Below, piece after piece: positions 1 through 9,680 of a DNA stretch of 64,000 bases. A program made the position numbers and the translations under genes. The stretch is from Terebella lapidaria (lineage: Eukaryota; Annelida; Polychaeta; Terebellida; Terebellidae). Numbering within the stretch: the first letter of the stretch is position 1; every line of letters begins with the position of its first letter. The stretch is taken from the NCBI GenBank assembly GCA_949152475.1, contig OX424567.1, positions 21,043,402-21,107,401 of the forward strand. The letters run 5' to 3'. The notes under the pieces are model-generated. The model saw nothing but the letters and a program-made list of their open reading frames with translations. It had not been told where the DNA came from and did not search any database.

Positions 1-837
1 CGGGTGGTTATCATTCGGACATAAGCGTACCGTATAAGCAATTCGTAAAAAGATCTACTGTTGTACACATGATATCAATTTCTCAAAAGGAAAAGTTGTA
101 TTTCCACATTCGGACGCGCTTGTGCATGTACGGAAGCATATTCATACCAGACATAGGCGGATCCAAAGGTGGGGGGAGAGGCTGGTGCTTTGTTCCGGGC
201 CCCACACCCCGCCGCAATTGGTTCCCCTCGCTCGCCTCGGCGCCACTCCCCCATATTTCTGGATCCGCTGCTGCCTTTCAAACTTTTGATATAACTTCAC
301 TATGAAACTTTAGATTTATATTGAAAGTAGCTTTAGAATCCTGACAATTTAATGACAAATTGCTGTATAGGGATGACTAGCAAGCGGGCTAGCAAGTCTA
401 TCCGATACAGTGTCAAGTTTCATGATGATATATCAGGCCATCGGTGAACTGCGATCAAAAACGAGTGTAATTAAGCCTAAATATGAAATTCGATATTGTG
501 TTTTATCGTGTATATAATAATTTTATTGTATATATAATTGTGATCGTCCATTGTTATAAATTATATGTCTATGTAATATGACATCATCATGCCACAACAC
601 TCGATTACTTGTTCTCACGAAGTTCAAAGTTGGTCATATCAACATGATTCACTTGTGTAGAGCATCTAAGAATGTATGTCAGTTCGCTGTCCGATTGAGT
701 AGACTCGCTACAGAGTGGCGTAAGAGTGAGGTCAGTCAGTACACATATGACATCTATCTTATAAACTGTATAAAGGAGGGGATATCTTAGAAAAAAAGGT
801 CGACTTTATACCCGTAATCACCATCCTCGGTGTTATT

Positions 838-1723
838 GACATTAGAGCGTTGGGGGCGAAGTCCCCAACCCTCTACATGTCTATGTGCTGACTTTTTGTG
901 GAGGTTTCATGCCAAACTATCTACGCCCGTTTTGGGGCGTAAACGTTTGCATACCTACTTCGAATGAGGATTTTCTTCGTCCTTGACATAAAATCTCTCG
1001 ATTTGATGGCAAGCTTTGAATATTCCGCAGATATATAATGCATAAATCGATGTGTTATGTTTGAGAAAATTACGCAAAAAGCTCAGCTCGTCTGAAAAAA
1101 CGTCAAAATGGCGGAGCAGATGGAAATTCACGTTCCCAGAATGCAAAGCAAATTTTACCGCAATGACGCGTATTTTGGAAAGCACAATTTTCTGTGCAGC
1201 ATTTCGTGCATGCATGTACATGGAACCTTGCTTGTGGCCTTCTTTAGCGTAATGAAGGAAACACAGAGATTCGTTTGATACCACGACTACGTTTACCGTA
1301 ATTTGACGTATGCTATCACATGACAAGGTGTTCCATGTTGGGTTGCGAAACCTTTTTATTCTAAACCGGTCTTTCAATTTTCCCAGTATGCATGTGTTAG
1401 CTATATCATGATATCAGATGCAGATATTCCTCATAGTTTTCAATATTTTAAGGATATTTTATTGAGGTTGAATATCATTTTATCAGGTGTATCTGTTTCA
1501 TTGAGTTCAAAATAAATGTTTATAGGAATATGATTGAAGTAGACCTATGTGTTTCATCATTATATACGGGAATGAATTGGAATCATGTGGGGGAGGATAT
1601 GGTCCATTATTATTTTTTTGCGGGGGGGGGGGGTAACGTTATGTAAGATACATTCAGCTTTCGTGGTTCTGGTGATATGCTCGAGCTCTAATGTCGTCTC
1701 CCGCAGTTAGCTGCATTTTCTTG
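838..1723. mobile_element. 0.89 kb Helentron-like non-autonomous element, unit 1 only
   Basis: This 886 bp block is absent from the equivalent sites in units 2 (about 9416-9421) and 3, where the flanks meet in a run of six T. Its ends carry an 11 bp inverted repeat, GACATTAGAGC at 838-848 and GCTCTAATGTC at 1685-1695. Just inside the left end is a 7 bp-stem hairpin (GTTGGGG 849-855 with CCCCAAC 863-869). Near the right end is a small GCAG/CTGC stem-loop (1703-1714). Insertion between T residues without an obvious target duplication, subterminal inverted repeats and a terminal hairpin are features of Helentron-type rolling-circle elements. A 140-codon reverse-strand ORF (955-1377) lies inside but matches nothing I recognise. 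The superfamily call is inference; the insertion itself is directly visible. Confidence 0.7.
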
Positions 1724-2291
1724 TTTTTTAAGTCATAGTTGAAAAACAGTCCACAAAATTTGATGTCTCTTGGCGGTCGGTTGTTGATATGCATGTACGT
1801 AGTATAGTCGTGTATATGGTGTATGCATACAGTTTTTCGTGTAGTCAGTTGACAGATGGCGAATATGTAAATATATGTTTTTTACTAGTATTGTTATGGC
1901 TAATGGATACTAGATAGATAGGTTCTTTGTAAGTACGATAACGAATTCCATAGACCCCGTGCATTTTTTTCATAGATTTCCATGCATGATAATATATATG
2001 CACAATTGATCAAAGGATTTGGGCCTATTACTTGCAGCATTCAGGCATGTTACAAGTCTTATTCACAAACAACTATTGGATATCGACTTATGAACTCGGT
2101 TCTTCTGGTAGTTTCAATTATTGTTTCAATAAAGTAGTCATATGTGTATCTGAGTTGTCAGATGTCCACATAATCTATGTGATAATAAACTGATAAAAGC
2201 ACAACTCGACCAGAACATGATGCTGAGAATATTCATAAACCCGAAGACATCACATTGTACTGGGAATGTCTTCAAACAGGAGTGCCTTTGG

Positions 2292-4765
2292 ATGAAGATG
2301 AAGAAGTCACGTGATGGGACGTTGCCAAGGGTGTCGCGTGATAAATCGTTGCCAGGCGAGTCGCGAAGCCACGCCCACCGAAATGTGGACCAAGGCTGGG
2401 CCTGGGTCGTACTCGTGGCCTCGATATCGGGCCTATCCATTCTGTGCTTCTGCTACATTGGCGGCATCTTCAACATCATCTTCTTGGAGGTGTTCCAAAT
2501 GAGCAAGCAGAAGACCGCCTGGCTGACTGCGGTTCAAGGCAGTTTGATGAGCTTGGCTGGTGAGTAAGAGACCAGCCTACTTCCCGAGTAATGTCAGGCC
2601 TACTCAGCTTTGATGCATGTATTCATCAGTCTGGAAAATGATGTACAAATGTAGCTTAAGATCCCACAATGCTGAACGTGAGCAAACATACGACATTGGT
2701 CAGTGCTGGCCAGTAGTGCATAACTTAATTTGACTTTTTAGGCATACTATGAGTTGGTGACTCCTTCACATGTGAAGCTGGTCTATTTCTTGAATCTACA
2801 GAGTAGGTGTAATCTGTCAGAAATCAAATGGAACATATTGCATAAACATATTGACTTTAGTGTCACTTTCGGTCGGTGACTCCTTCACTTGTCAGTTTGG
2901 TCTATTTCTTGAATCTGTCACAGAATCAAGTTGAAACGAAGTATGTTCCTATTTCAGGCTCTATGCTATACCACAGAGATCCTGCCCTAACTTGGTTGGT
3001 TTGTACTGTCAGTGTTCACCCATGGTACACTTCTGCTTGCAGCACCAGTTGGCAGTCTCCTCGTGGCGAGGCTGGGACACCGGGGAGCGTGTATGATTGG
3101 AGGAATGGTCGGCGCGTCGGGTTACTTTCTGACATTCTTCGCCCAGGGATTTGTCTCACTCCTGCTCAGCTTTGGAATCCTCGTCGGTTAGACAAAAACT
3201 GTGACACAACATTCATCAAAATACAACAGTTGTCTGCACATAAGTTTTGTTTACCTTGAGTGGTGTATACCCATGTGGTAGTAAACCTATTGGACGTTCA
3301 CAAGATGTTAATGTATGTGTTTTCTTTGTTTCCAGGTTTGGGATTCGGCATTTGCTATGTTCCTTGTATCGTCGTTATCAGCGAGTATTTCGAAAAGAAT
3401 AGAAACGTAGCGTTTGGACTGTCATCTGGATTGAGCTACATTGGGATAGTACTGCTTCCGATGATGACGGTGAAGCTTTTAGAGCTTTTCGGATGGAGAG
3501 GTGCTATGCTCATAATTTCTGGTCTGTATATGCAACTGGTAGTGTTCGGTGCCATATTTTGGCCTTTGGCTCGAAAACAGAAACCGCTCGATGTGGTTGA
3601 AGTAGTCCATAGTGATAACAGTGGTTGTCCAGAAAATAATGTTGTTACGACGTACAGTGATGAAGTATTACATGCCAAAGGAGAACAGTCGAGCCTTGTA
3701 TGTGATAGGGAATTAGGGGTCAATTGTGAATCACCCAAGACTGATAAAGAAAGCACTCTGATGACAGACTCAACACACGTCGAAATAAAGTGTTCGCCTA
3801 GCAATTCACCTGAGAAATCTGAAAGGGGGATGTTCTCTTTCATGAAGAGACTGGACTACATTCTGCTCTGTGTGACGGTCTTCAGCAACACATCCGGGAC
3901 CTACATCACTTACATTCACTTCCCGGCATTCTTCGTCAAACAAGGAAGCACTGAACAAGACACTGCCTTGTGTTTGATGATTATGGGTATCACTGGGATT
4001 TCTTCCAGACTCATCGGAGGCATAGCGAGTAACAACAAAGCCTTTGATGTGCTGCTGGTGTACATGGTGTCCTGTTGCATAGTAGCTGTCTTGCTCTTTA
4101 TCTGTCCTGCGATTGCTTCAACATTCACTGGACAAATAATCTTCTCAGTGTTGTTCGGTCTCTATAGTAGCTGGGTTTACTCATTGCTGGCTCCAGTAAC
4201 GGTGCATATTCTCAGCAAGAATGACCTCAACATGGCTTTTGGTGTTGAGAGCTTCTTCGGTGGAATCGGGGGCCTCATTGGTCCTCCCATTGCTGGTAAA
4301 GAACTAAATACAATCTTTAGTGCGAAATTCTACTAAAAATCTGTAACTCAATGCAAAATCCTATTTCAAAATCGTATCTAGGCGTGTTATATGCTCACGA
4401 GAATCATCCCCTCGTTGTTAGTGTGGAATCCATGTGGAATGTAAGCTGCATTTGAATAACTGATTATGTTTCAGGCTGGTTGTACGATATAAGTGGTACG
4501 TACATCTACAGTTTCTACACTGCAGGTATGTCAAAGTATATGTCCTTTCACTTCCACGTGCACATGTACATTTAAAAGTTACGCCCTAGTACTAATATGC
4601 TGGTACTCAGTACCAATGTACTCTATAGTGTTCAATTCGTAGGTTACATTGGATTGAATAACTATGATATTTTTTTCAGGAGCGCTTTATGGATTGAGCT
4701 TGGTAATGACAATGCTTATACCAGTAATCTCGCCAACATATCAGAAAGGTGGAACAAATGCATGA
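2292..4765 (+). CDS. Monocarboxylate transporter-like protein (SLC16/MFS), array copy 1
   Basis: Exons are 2292-2559, 3043-3186, 3336-4295, 4475-4525 and 4680-4765. All introns are GT-AG and phase 1, giving 502 aa. The protein is a 12-TM major facilitator of the SLC16 type. It has the TM1 signature DQGWAW (residues 33-38, family pattern D-G-x-W-x-W), LGHRGACMIGG in loop 2-3, the TM5 signature YFEKNRNVAFGLSSG (155-169), and FGWRG (189-193). A hydrophilic central loop (about 216-308) separates the two six-helix halves, and TM8-9 has RLIGG (362-366). It probably carries organic anions or related small solutes across the plasma membrane. Arg362 matches the substrate-relevant TM8 arginine of MCT1, but the partner aspartate four residues earlier is Gly here, so proton-coupled lactate transport should not be assumed. 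The start was chosen because the same Met is kept in all three copies while the longer upstream frame is not. The exon 3 donor is GTAAAG, weaker than GTAAGT in copy 3. Confidence 0.9.
2753..2940. repeat. Imperfect direct repeat inside intron 1 of the transporter gene
   Basis: Two diverged copies about 118 bp apart share TGACTCCTTCAC and GGTCTATTTCTTGAATCT. The same pair occurs in intron 1 of array copies 2 (about 13246-13430) and 3 (about 23765-23950), so it predates the array. No function is evident. Confidence 0.7.
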
Positions 4766-5005
4766 ATGAAGACTTCGAACTCAGGAAATACTATTCTATT
4801 CCTCGTGTCTAGTCTTTCGAATGACAGTGTAATATTACAGGGATTGTACGGGTCCTATCCACTACGGGCTATAATCTTGCATGTTGTATACGTGTATGTA
4901 TATGAACAGTCCACTAAGCTCGAGTGGTTCTAGAAACTACATAGGTAATGTATGGTGTTTGTTCATGAGCGTCTTCAAGACCAAGCTATATCTTGAATAT
5001 TATCT

Positions 5006-5275
5006 CTTCAAAATAACATATTTTATAGAGTAACTAATCAGCATTCCAATACTAAAAAAAAAAATAGGAGATCACCGTGCTGGTTTCTTCGACATATTCG
5101 ATCAAAAATCACAAACATTTACTAAAATGACTTAATTTATGGTATTTTTACGCATTTTTTTGCCCATATTCACATCCTGCATCTTGTTTCCAAGAGAACG
5201 GATACGGTGACCCCCTATTTTCTTTTCAGTTTTAGGATGCTGATCAGTTACTCTATAAAATATGTCATTTCGAAG
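5006..5275. mobile_element. Foldback (inverted-repeat) element downstream of copy 1
   Basis: Two arms of about 70 bp (5006-5078 and 5204-5275) are inverted complements of one another, sharing for example CATATTTTATAGAGTAACT and its complement. They are separated by about 125 bp of AT-rich spacer. An equivalent lies at 15464-15733 in unit 2. Unit 3 has shorter, unrelated sequence at this place (after about 26020), so the block is an insertion in units 1 and 2 or a replacement in unit 3. There is no coding capacity. Confidence 0.65.
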
Positions 5276-5801
5276 CTCTAAATTTTTTTAATACAGTCAT
5301 TTATTTTGAAAAATACTCTTTGACCCCCTCCCCTCACTGTTTGGAGCGGACTACCTTAAGACTAAAATTTGTGGCCAAATGAACTTAGTTCTTCTGTGGT
5401 CGCCAGTAATGGTGTGCAGTTCAACCGTATTTTGTGTATCTCTTGTATTGCAAGTAATTGATATTCTTTTTGTTATTATGTTAATTGTTTTTGACGATTT
5501 TTGCTATACGTGTACATTTAACCTATATCCAATTTCTCGATAATATCATATCGTGTGATATTTTCTCACTTTTCTGCCTATATGGCCACAAGAGTGTGGG
5601 CCATGACGTTATTGTTCAATGTTCTGAAGTATTAAATATACGTTCGTACAGCTCGTTATCTGGTGGTATACCATTTTCCAGCACATCATCATATTATCAT
5701 ACACCTACATTCTACTCTCGTTAGAACGCAATGTGTCAGTAATTCCATGGAAAGATTCAATATTTACATTAATCGAACTACTACAGTTGAAAATAACAAT
5801 A

Positions 5802-5976
5802 CAGTGGTCCCTATAAGATAAGACACTTCCGAAATAAGACTTCCCTGTCTGTAAAGACTTTTGCATTCCCCAAAGATCAACTAAACATGTGAATGAACCT
5901 GTGAAATGAGACTTCCTATAAGACAAGACCTCAATCTTCCTGCAAAAGGTGAGGTCTTATCTTACGTGGACCACTG
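5802..5976. mobile_element. 175 bp MITE, Tc1/mariner-like ends (unit 1)
   Basis: The ends are CAGTGGTCC at 5802-5810 and GGACCACTG at 5968-5976. The inverted similarity extends over about 23 bp. A TA precedes the left end and AA follows the right end, consistent with a decayed TA target duplication. Unit 3 lacks the element at the matching place (about 26505-26515), giving an approximate empty site. Immediately right of it, unit 1 lacks 78 bp that units 2 and 3 have. There is no coding capacity. Confidence 0.7.
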
Positions 5977-7889
5977 AAGGCAAAATATCACCATCAGGAC
6001 AAACAGTGAGTAAATTAATTTATTTGTACTGTGTGTCAGACATAATTACTGCACATTTTAAGTTTGAAAAACCAACACAAACTCCATATTGGTGTTTGAC
6101 ATAAGTACGTAATCAAAAGTCAAAGTTTATGGAGTTAATAGAATCCTCGAGGACAGATTCCAAACACACGAGTAGTGCTATTCTACATGTATTTAAGCTA
6201 TTTTCCCTGCACGATTCAAAAGTGACATTTCTGAGTAGGCTCCATGCAGGTTCACGAAACTTCCCAATATATTTCTATATGAATGTGATGCAGTCGAAGA
6301 TAATTTATGAAAACAATCAATATTCGTGTCGCCAAACATATTTAGATAAAAGCCTAAAAACAATTCCAAGCTCTTCCTCAAAAGAGTTTCATCTGAGGAG
6401 CCGAGGTTTTACAAAGATGCACTATACCCAAGGTCGTATTTCGCTTAATAGCTGTATCTTCAAGGGTTTCTTCACAACAATGACGAACTTTGGCGTGAGT
6501 AGTCCAGGCTATTTGAGGTAAAAAAAAAATCAAGATCACCATATCTTACTTCATATACTTTCTGTATCTATGTTTAGCTAGACGTAGGGATTCTATGTTA
6601 TTCCATGGCATATCTCTGAGATAATTAAGCGCAGTGGGCGTTTCCCTCAAAGTATAACCTGAGCAATGGAATATTCCTGAATTTTTAATACCACAAACTG
6701 GTTGTTTTAGCCTCAGTCACAACGGGATAGGAACGCCGGCACCATTGTTTGGTGTGCGCAGTAGATTTCCAATGTGAACGTATGAGATTGAGAGGCCATA
6801 GTCTTCTAAATGGATCCCACATGGTGACATCACTATGGTCATGATTTGTCATTTTGGTGAGTGTCTGTCTTGGCGACAAGTCGGAGATACTCCGGTTTTG
6901 GCAATGTGACTGGCGCGTCCATAGAGTTTTCTCGTAAAAGTATTGCCGAATATTGCAAGGAATAGTGCACAGCTATTTGCAGATATAGAGACTACAGATA
7001 GCGAGTTTCCCATTCAGTTATAATGTAAACATAGGGGTAAAAATTCAGGGAGACTTCGCGACCCACCTTCAGGATACACTTAATTAAAAGACACTTAATT
7101 AAAAGACACATGTTTATGTCCATGGATTATGAACCGAGACATGCGTTCATAAATGAGATCACTGGAATCGAACAAATTGAAGATCCAAAATTACACGCGT
7201 CATCTAAACAGAGATTCCCATTTTAAGAATGAAAATAACCTGTAGTAGATATGTACACATACACATGCGTATGTACGCATACAAATATAGGAGACACCAT
7301 CTTAGAGGCTATAATTAAAGGCCTTTCATTCGAACCAGCCTTCTAGAGCCGCAGATCGCGAATTTATGCGGTGGTGCATTGTGTGACCGGAGGATTACCG
7401 CGAGCAAATCGCTGAATGCAACGTACTCTCCGAGTTCTTGCAGATAGTTTTGGCGGAATGTTTGTGAGCATCATGCAAAGGAGCACATAACCCCCATTTT
7501 AAGGTAACGTAGTCAAGTAAATCATCCAGGTGAAGCTCTCAACAGGAATTTCTATGTATAGCGATGAGCAATGACTGTCAATTTCACTGAACCTATATAC
7601 AGTATACTATTGAGAGGAAATATATTACTTGAGTAGGCCTGTTAGCTTCGTCAGTCTACCCAACTGCACACCCTCTTTTCAGAAATTCTGTATTCATCCC
7701 TGGTTACGGTCACACAGGCAGGCTTTGTGTGGTACAGGAAGAGGGGGGGGGGTATATAGTTTATTGAAATTTTGGCACTAAGGAAGCACTGTAGGCTACA
7801 TGTATTATTTCTATAGAATCGTATAAAATTTTATCGCTCGAATAGAGAGCTAATCCACATACACAGTAAGTCCAAGCGGTATTAGCCCA

Positions 7890-8075
7890 GTAGCGGCTTC
7901 AGAGGAGGGGGGGGGGAATTACTAGGGTCAGGACAACTCTCTCCCAAGAAATACATATACCTGACAGCTACTGAGACCCTTCATCGGACCCCAGACACCC
8001 GACCGAACTATAATCTTGGACCCCCCTGAACCCCCCCCCCCCCCCCACCCCTGAAATTCTTGGATCCGCTCCTGA
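7890..8075. repeat. Degenerate G/C-tract repeat with GGATCCG ends
   Basis: A left part AGCGGCTTCAGAGGAGG followed by a G run (about 7892-7917) and a right part with a long C run followed by CTTGGATCCGCTCCTGAG form a weak inverted pair. Related GGATCC/G-run sequence recurs at 155-270. The same block is in unit 2 (about 18431-18617). It looks like a decayed short inverted-repeat element. Confidence 0.4.
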
Positions 8076-9680
8076 GACCTGATCTAACTCCGCTAGTTCT
8101 GCCTTGTTGTTACGTAAAGGCCTCCGTATTTCTGGGTGACGCTCAGTGCAGCAGAATGCACATGGTATGCCCGTCTAGGCCGCGGAAAATAATCAATAAT
8201 TTCCAGTGGCTTTGTGCCACGATTTTTTTTTTGCTGCTGCACTGGAAGATCTCAGCACAACGTACGTATTCAATCGTGCTGCTATATTTGTACATTATGG
8301 TTAATTATATTTGTATATGTACTTCCTTACAAATAGACGGGAATATTTGACGGTTATTACATGACGTAGAATTGTGCACACAGAAACCATCATGCAGCGA
8401 GGCATCGAACCCTGCACAGGCATCATAGCGTGGCAATGCCAGATGAACTATATATTATAGCATGTCCTCGTTTGAGATGCATACCAGTACAGTACATTGA
8501 CCTCGCTAACCTGCCGAACTCTACAGATTCACTCAAGTGAAACCAGGTAAGTGTTACATTAAAATACTGTATACAGACATGTTAAACATACTAGATACTG
8601 TATTTGCGGGTGGTTATCATTCGGACATAAGCGTACCGTATAAGCAATTCGTAAAAAGATCTACTGTTGTACACATGATATCAATTTCTCAAAAGGAAAA
8701 GTTGTATTTCCACATTCGGACGCGCTTGTGCATGTACGGAAGCATATTCATACCAGACATAGGCGGATCCAAAGGTGGAGGGAGAGGCTGGTGCTTTGTT
8801 CCGGGCCCACATCCCGCCGCAATTGGTCCCCTATATTTCTGGATCCGCTGCTGCCTTTCAAACTTTTGATATAACTTCACTATGAAACTTTAGATTTATA
8901 TTGAAAGTAGCTTTAGAATCCTGACAATTTAATGACAAATTGCTGTATAGGGATGACTAGCGAGCGGGCTAGCAAGTCTATCCGATACAGTGTCAAGTTT
9001 CATGATGATATATCAGGCCATCGATGAACTGCGGTCAAAAACGAGTGTAAATAGGCCTAAATATGAAATTCGATATTGTGTTTTATCGTCTATATAATAA
9101 TTTTATTGTATATATAATTGTGATCGGCCATTGTTATAAATTATATGTCTATGTAATATGACATCATCATGCCACAACACTCGATTACTTGTTCTCACGA
9201 AGTTCAAAGTTGGTCATATCAACATGATTCACTTGTGTAGAGCATCTAAGAATGTATGTCAGTTCGCTGTCCGATTGAGTAGACTCGCTACAGAGTGGCG
9301 TAAGAGTGAGGTCAGTCAGTACACGTATGACATCTATCTTATAAACTGTATAAAGGAGGGGATATCTTAGAAAAAAAGGTCGACTTTATACCCGTAATCA
9401 CCATCCTCGGTGTTATTTTTTAAGTCATAGTTGAAAGCAAGTATATTGTGGACTGAAAAACAGTCCACAAAATTTGATGTCTCTTGGCGGTCGGTTGTTG
9501 ATATGCATATGTAGTATAGTCGTGTATATGGTGTATGCATACAGTTTTTCGTGTAGTCAGTTGACAGATGGCGAATATGTAAATATATGTTTTTTACTAG
9601 TATTGTTATGGCTAATGGATACTAGATAGATAGGTTCTTTGTATGTACGATAACGGATTCCATAGACCCCGTGCATTTTT

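Noticed and set aside
578-790. 70-codon ORF present in all three units (also 9158-9370, 19699-19911)
   Set aside because: Kept by recent duplication. Unit 3 has amino-acid changes with no sign of selection, and there is no motif, splice context or signal peptide.
2876-3259. 127-codon ORF across intron 1 and exon 2 of the transporter (also 13369, 23888)
   Set aside because: It reads exon 2 in the wrong frame. The family-matching frame gives APVGSLLVARLGHRGACMIGG and fits phase-1 splicing.
6129-6521. 130-codon ORF in units 1 and 2 (also 16668-17060)
   Set aside because: The matching part of unit 3 (about 26740-27115) has several frame-disrupting indels, so the frame is not conserved; identity between units 1 and 2 only reflects recent duplication.
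8395-8450. tRNA-like T-arm (GGTTCGATGCC on the reverse strand)
   Set aside because: No acceptor stem, D arm or anticodon arm can be paired around it; probably chance or a decayed tRNA-derived repeat.
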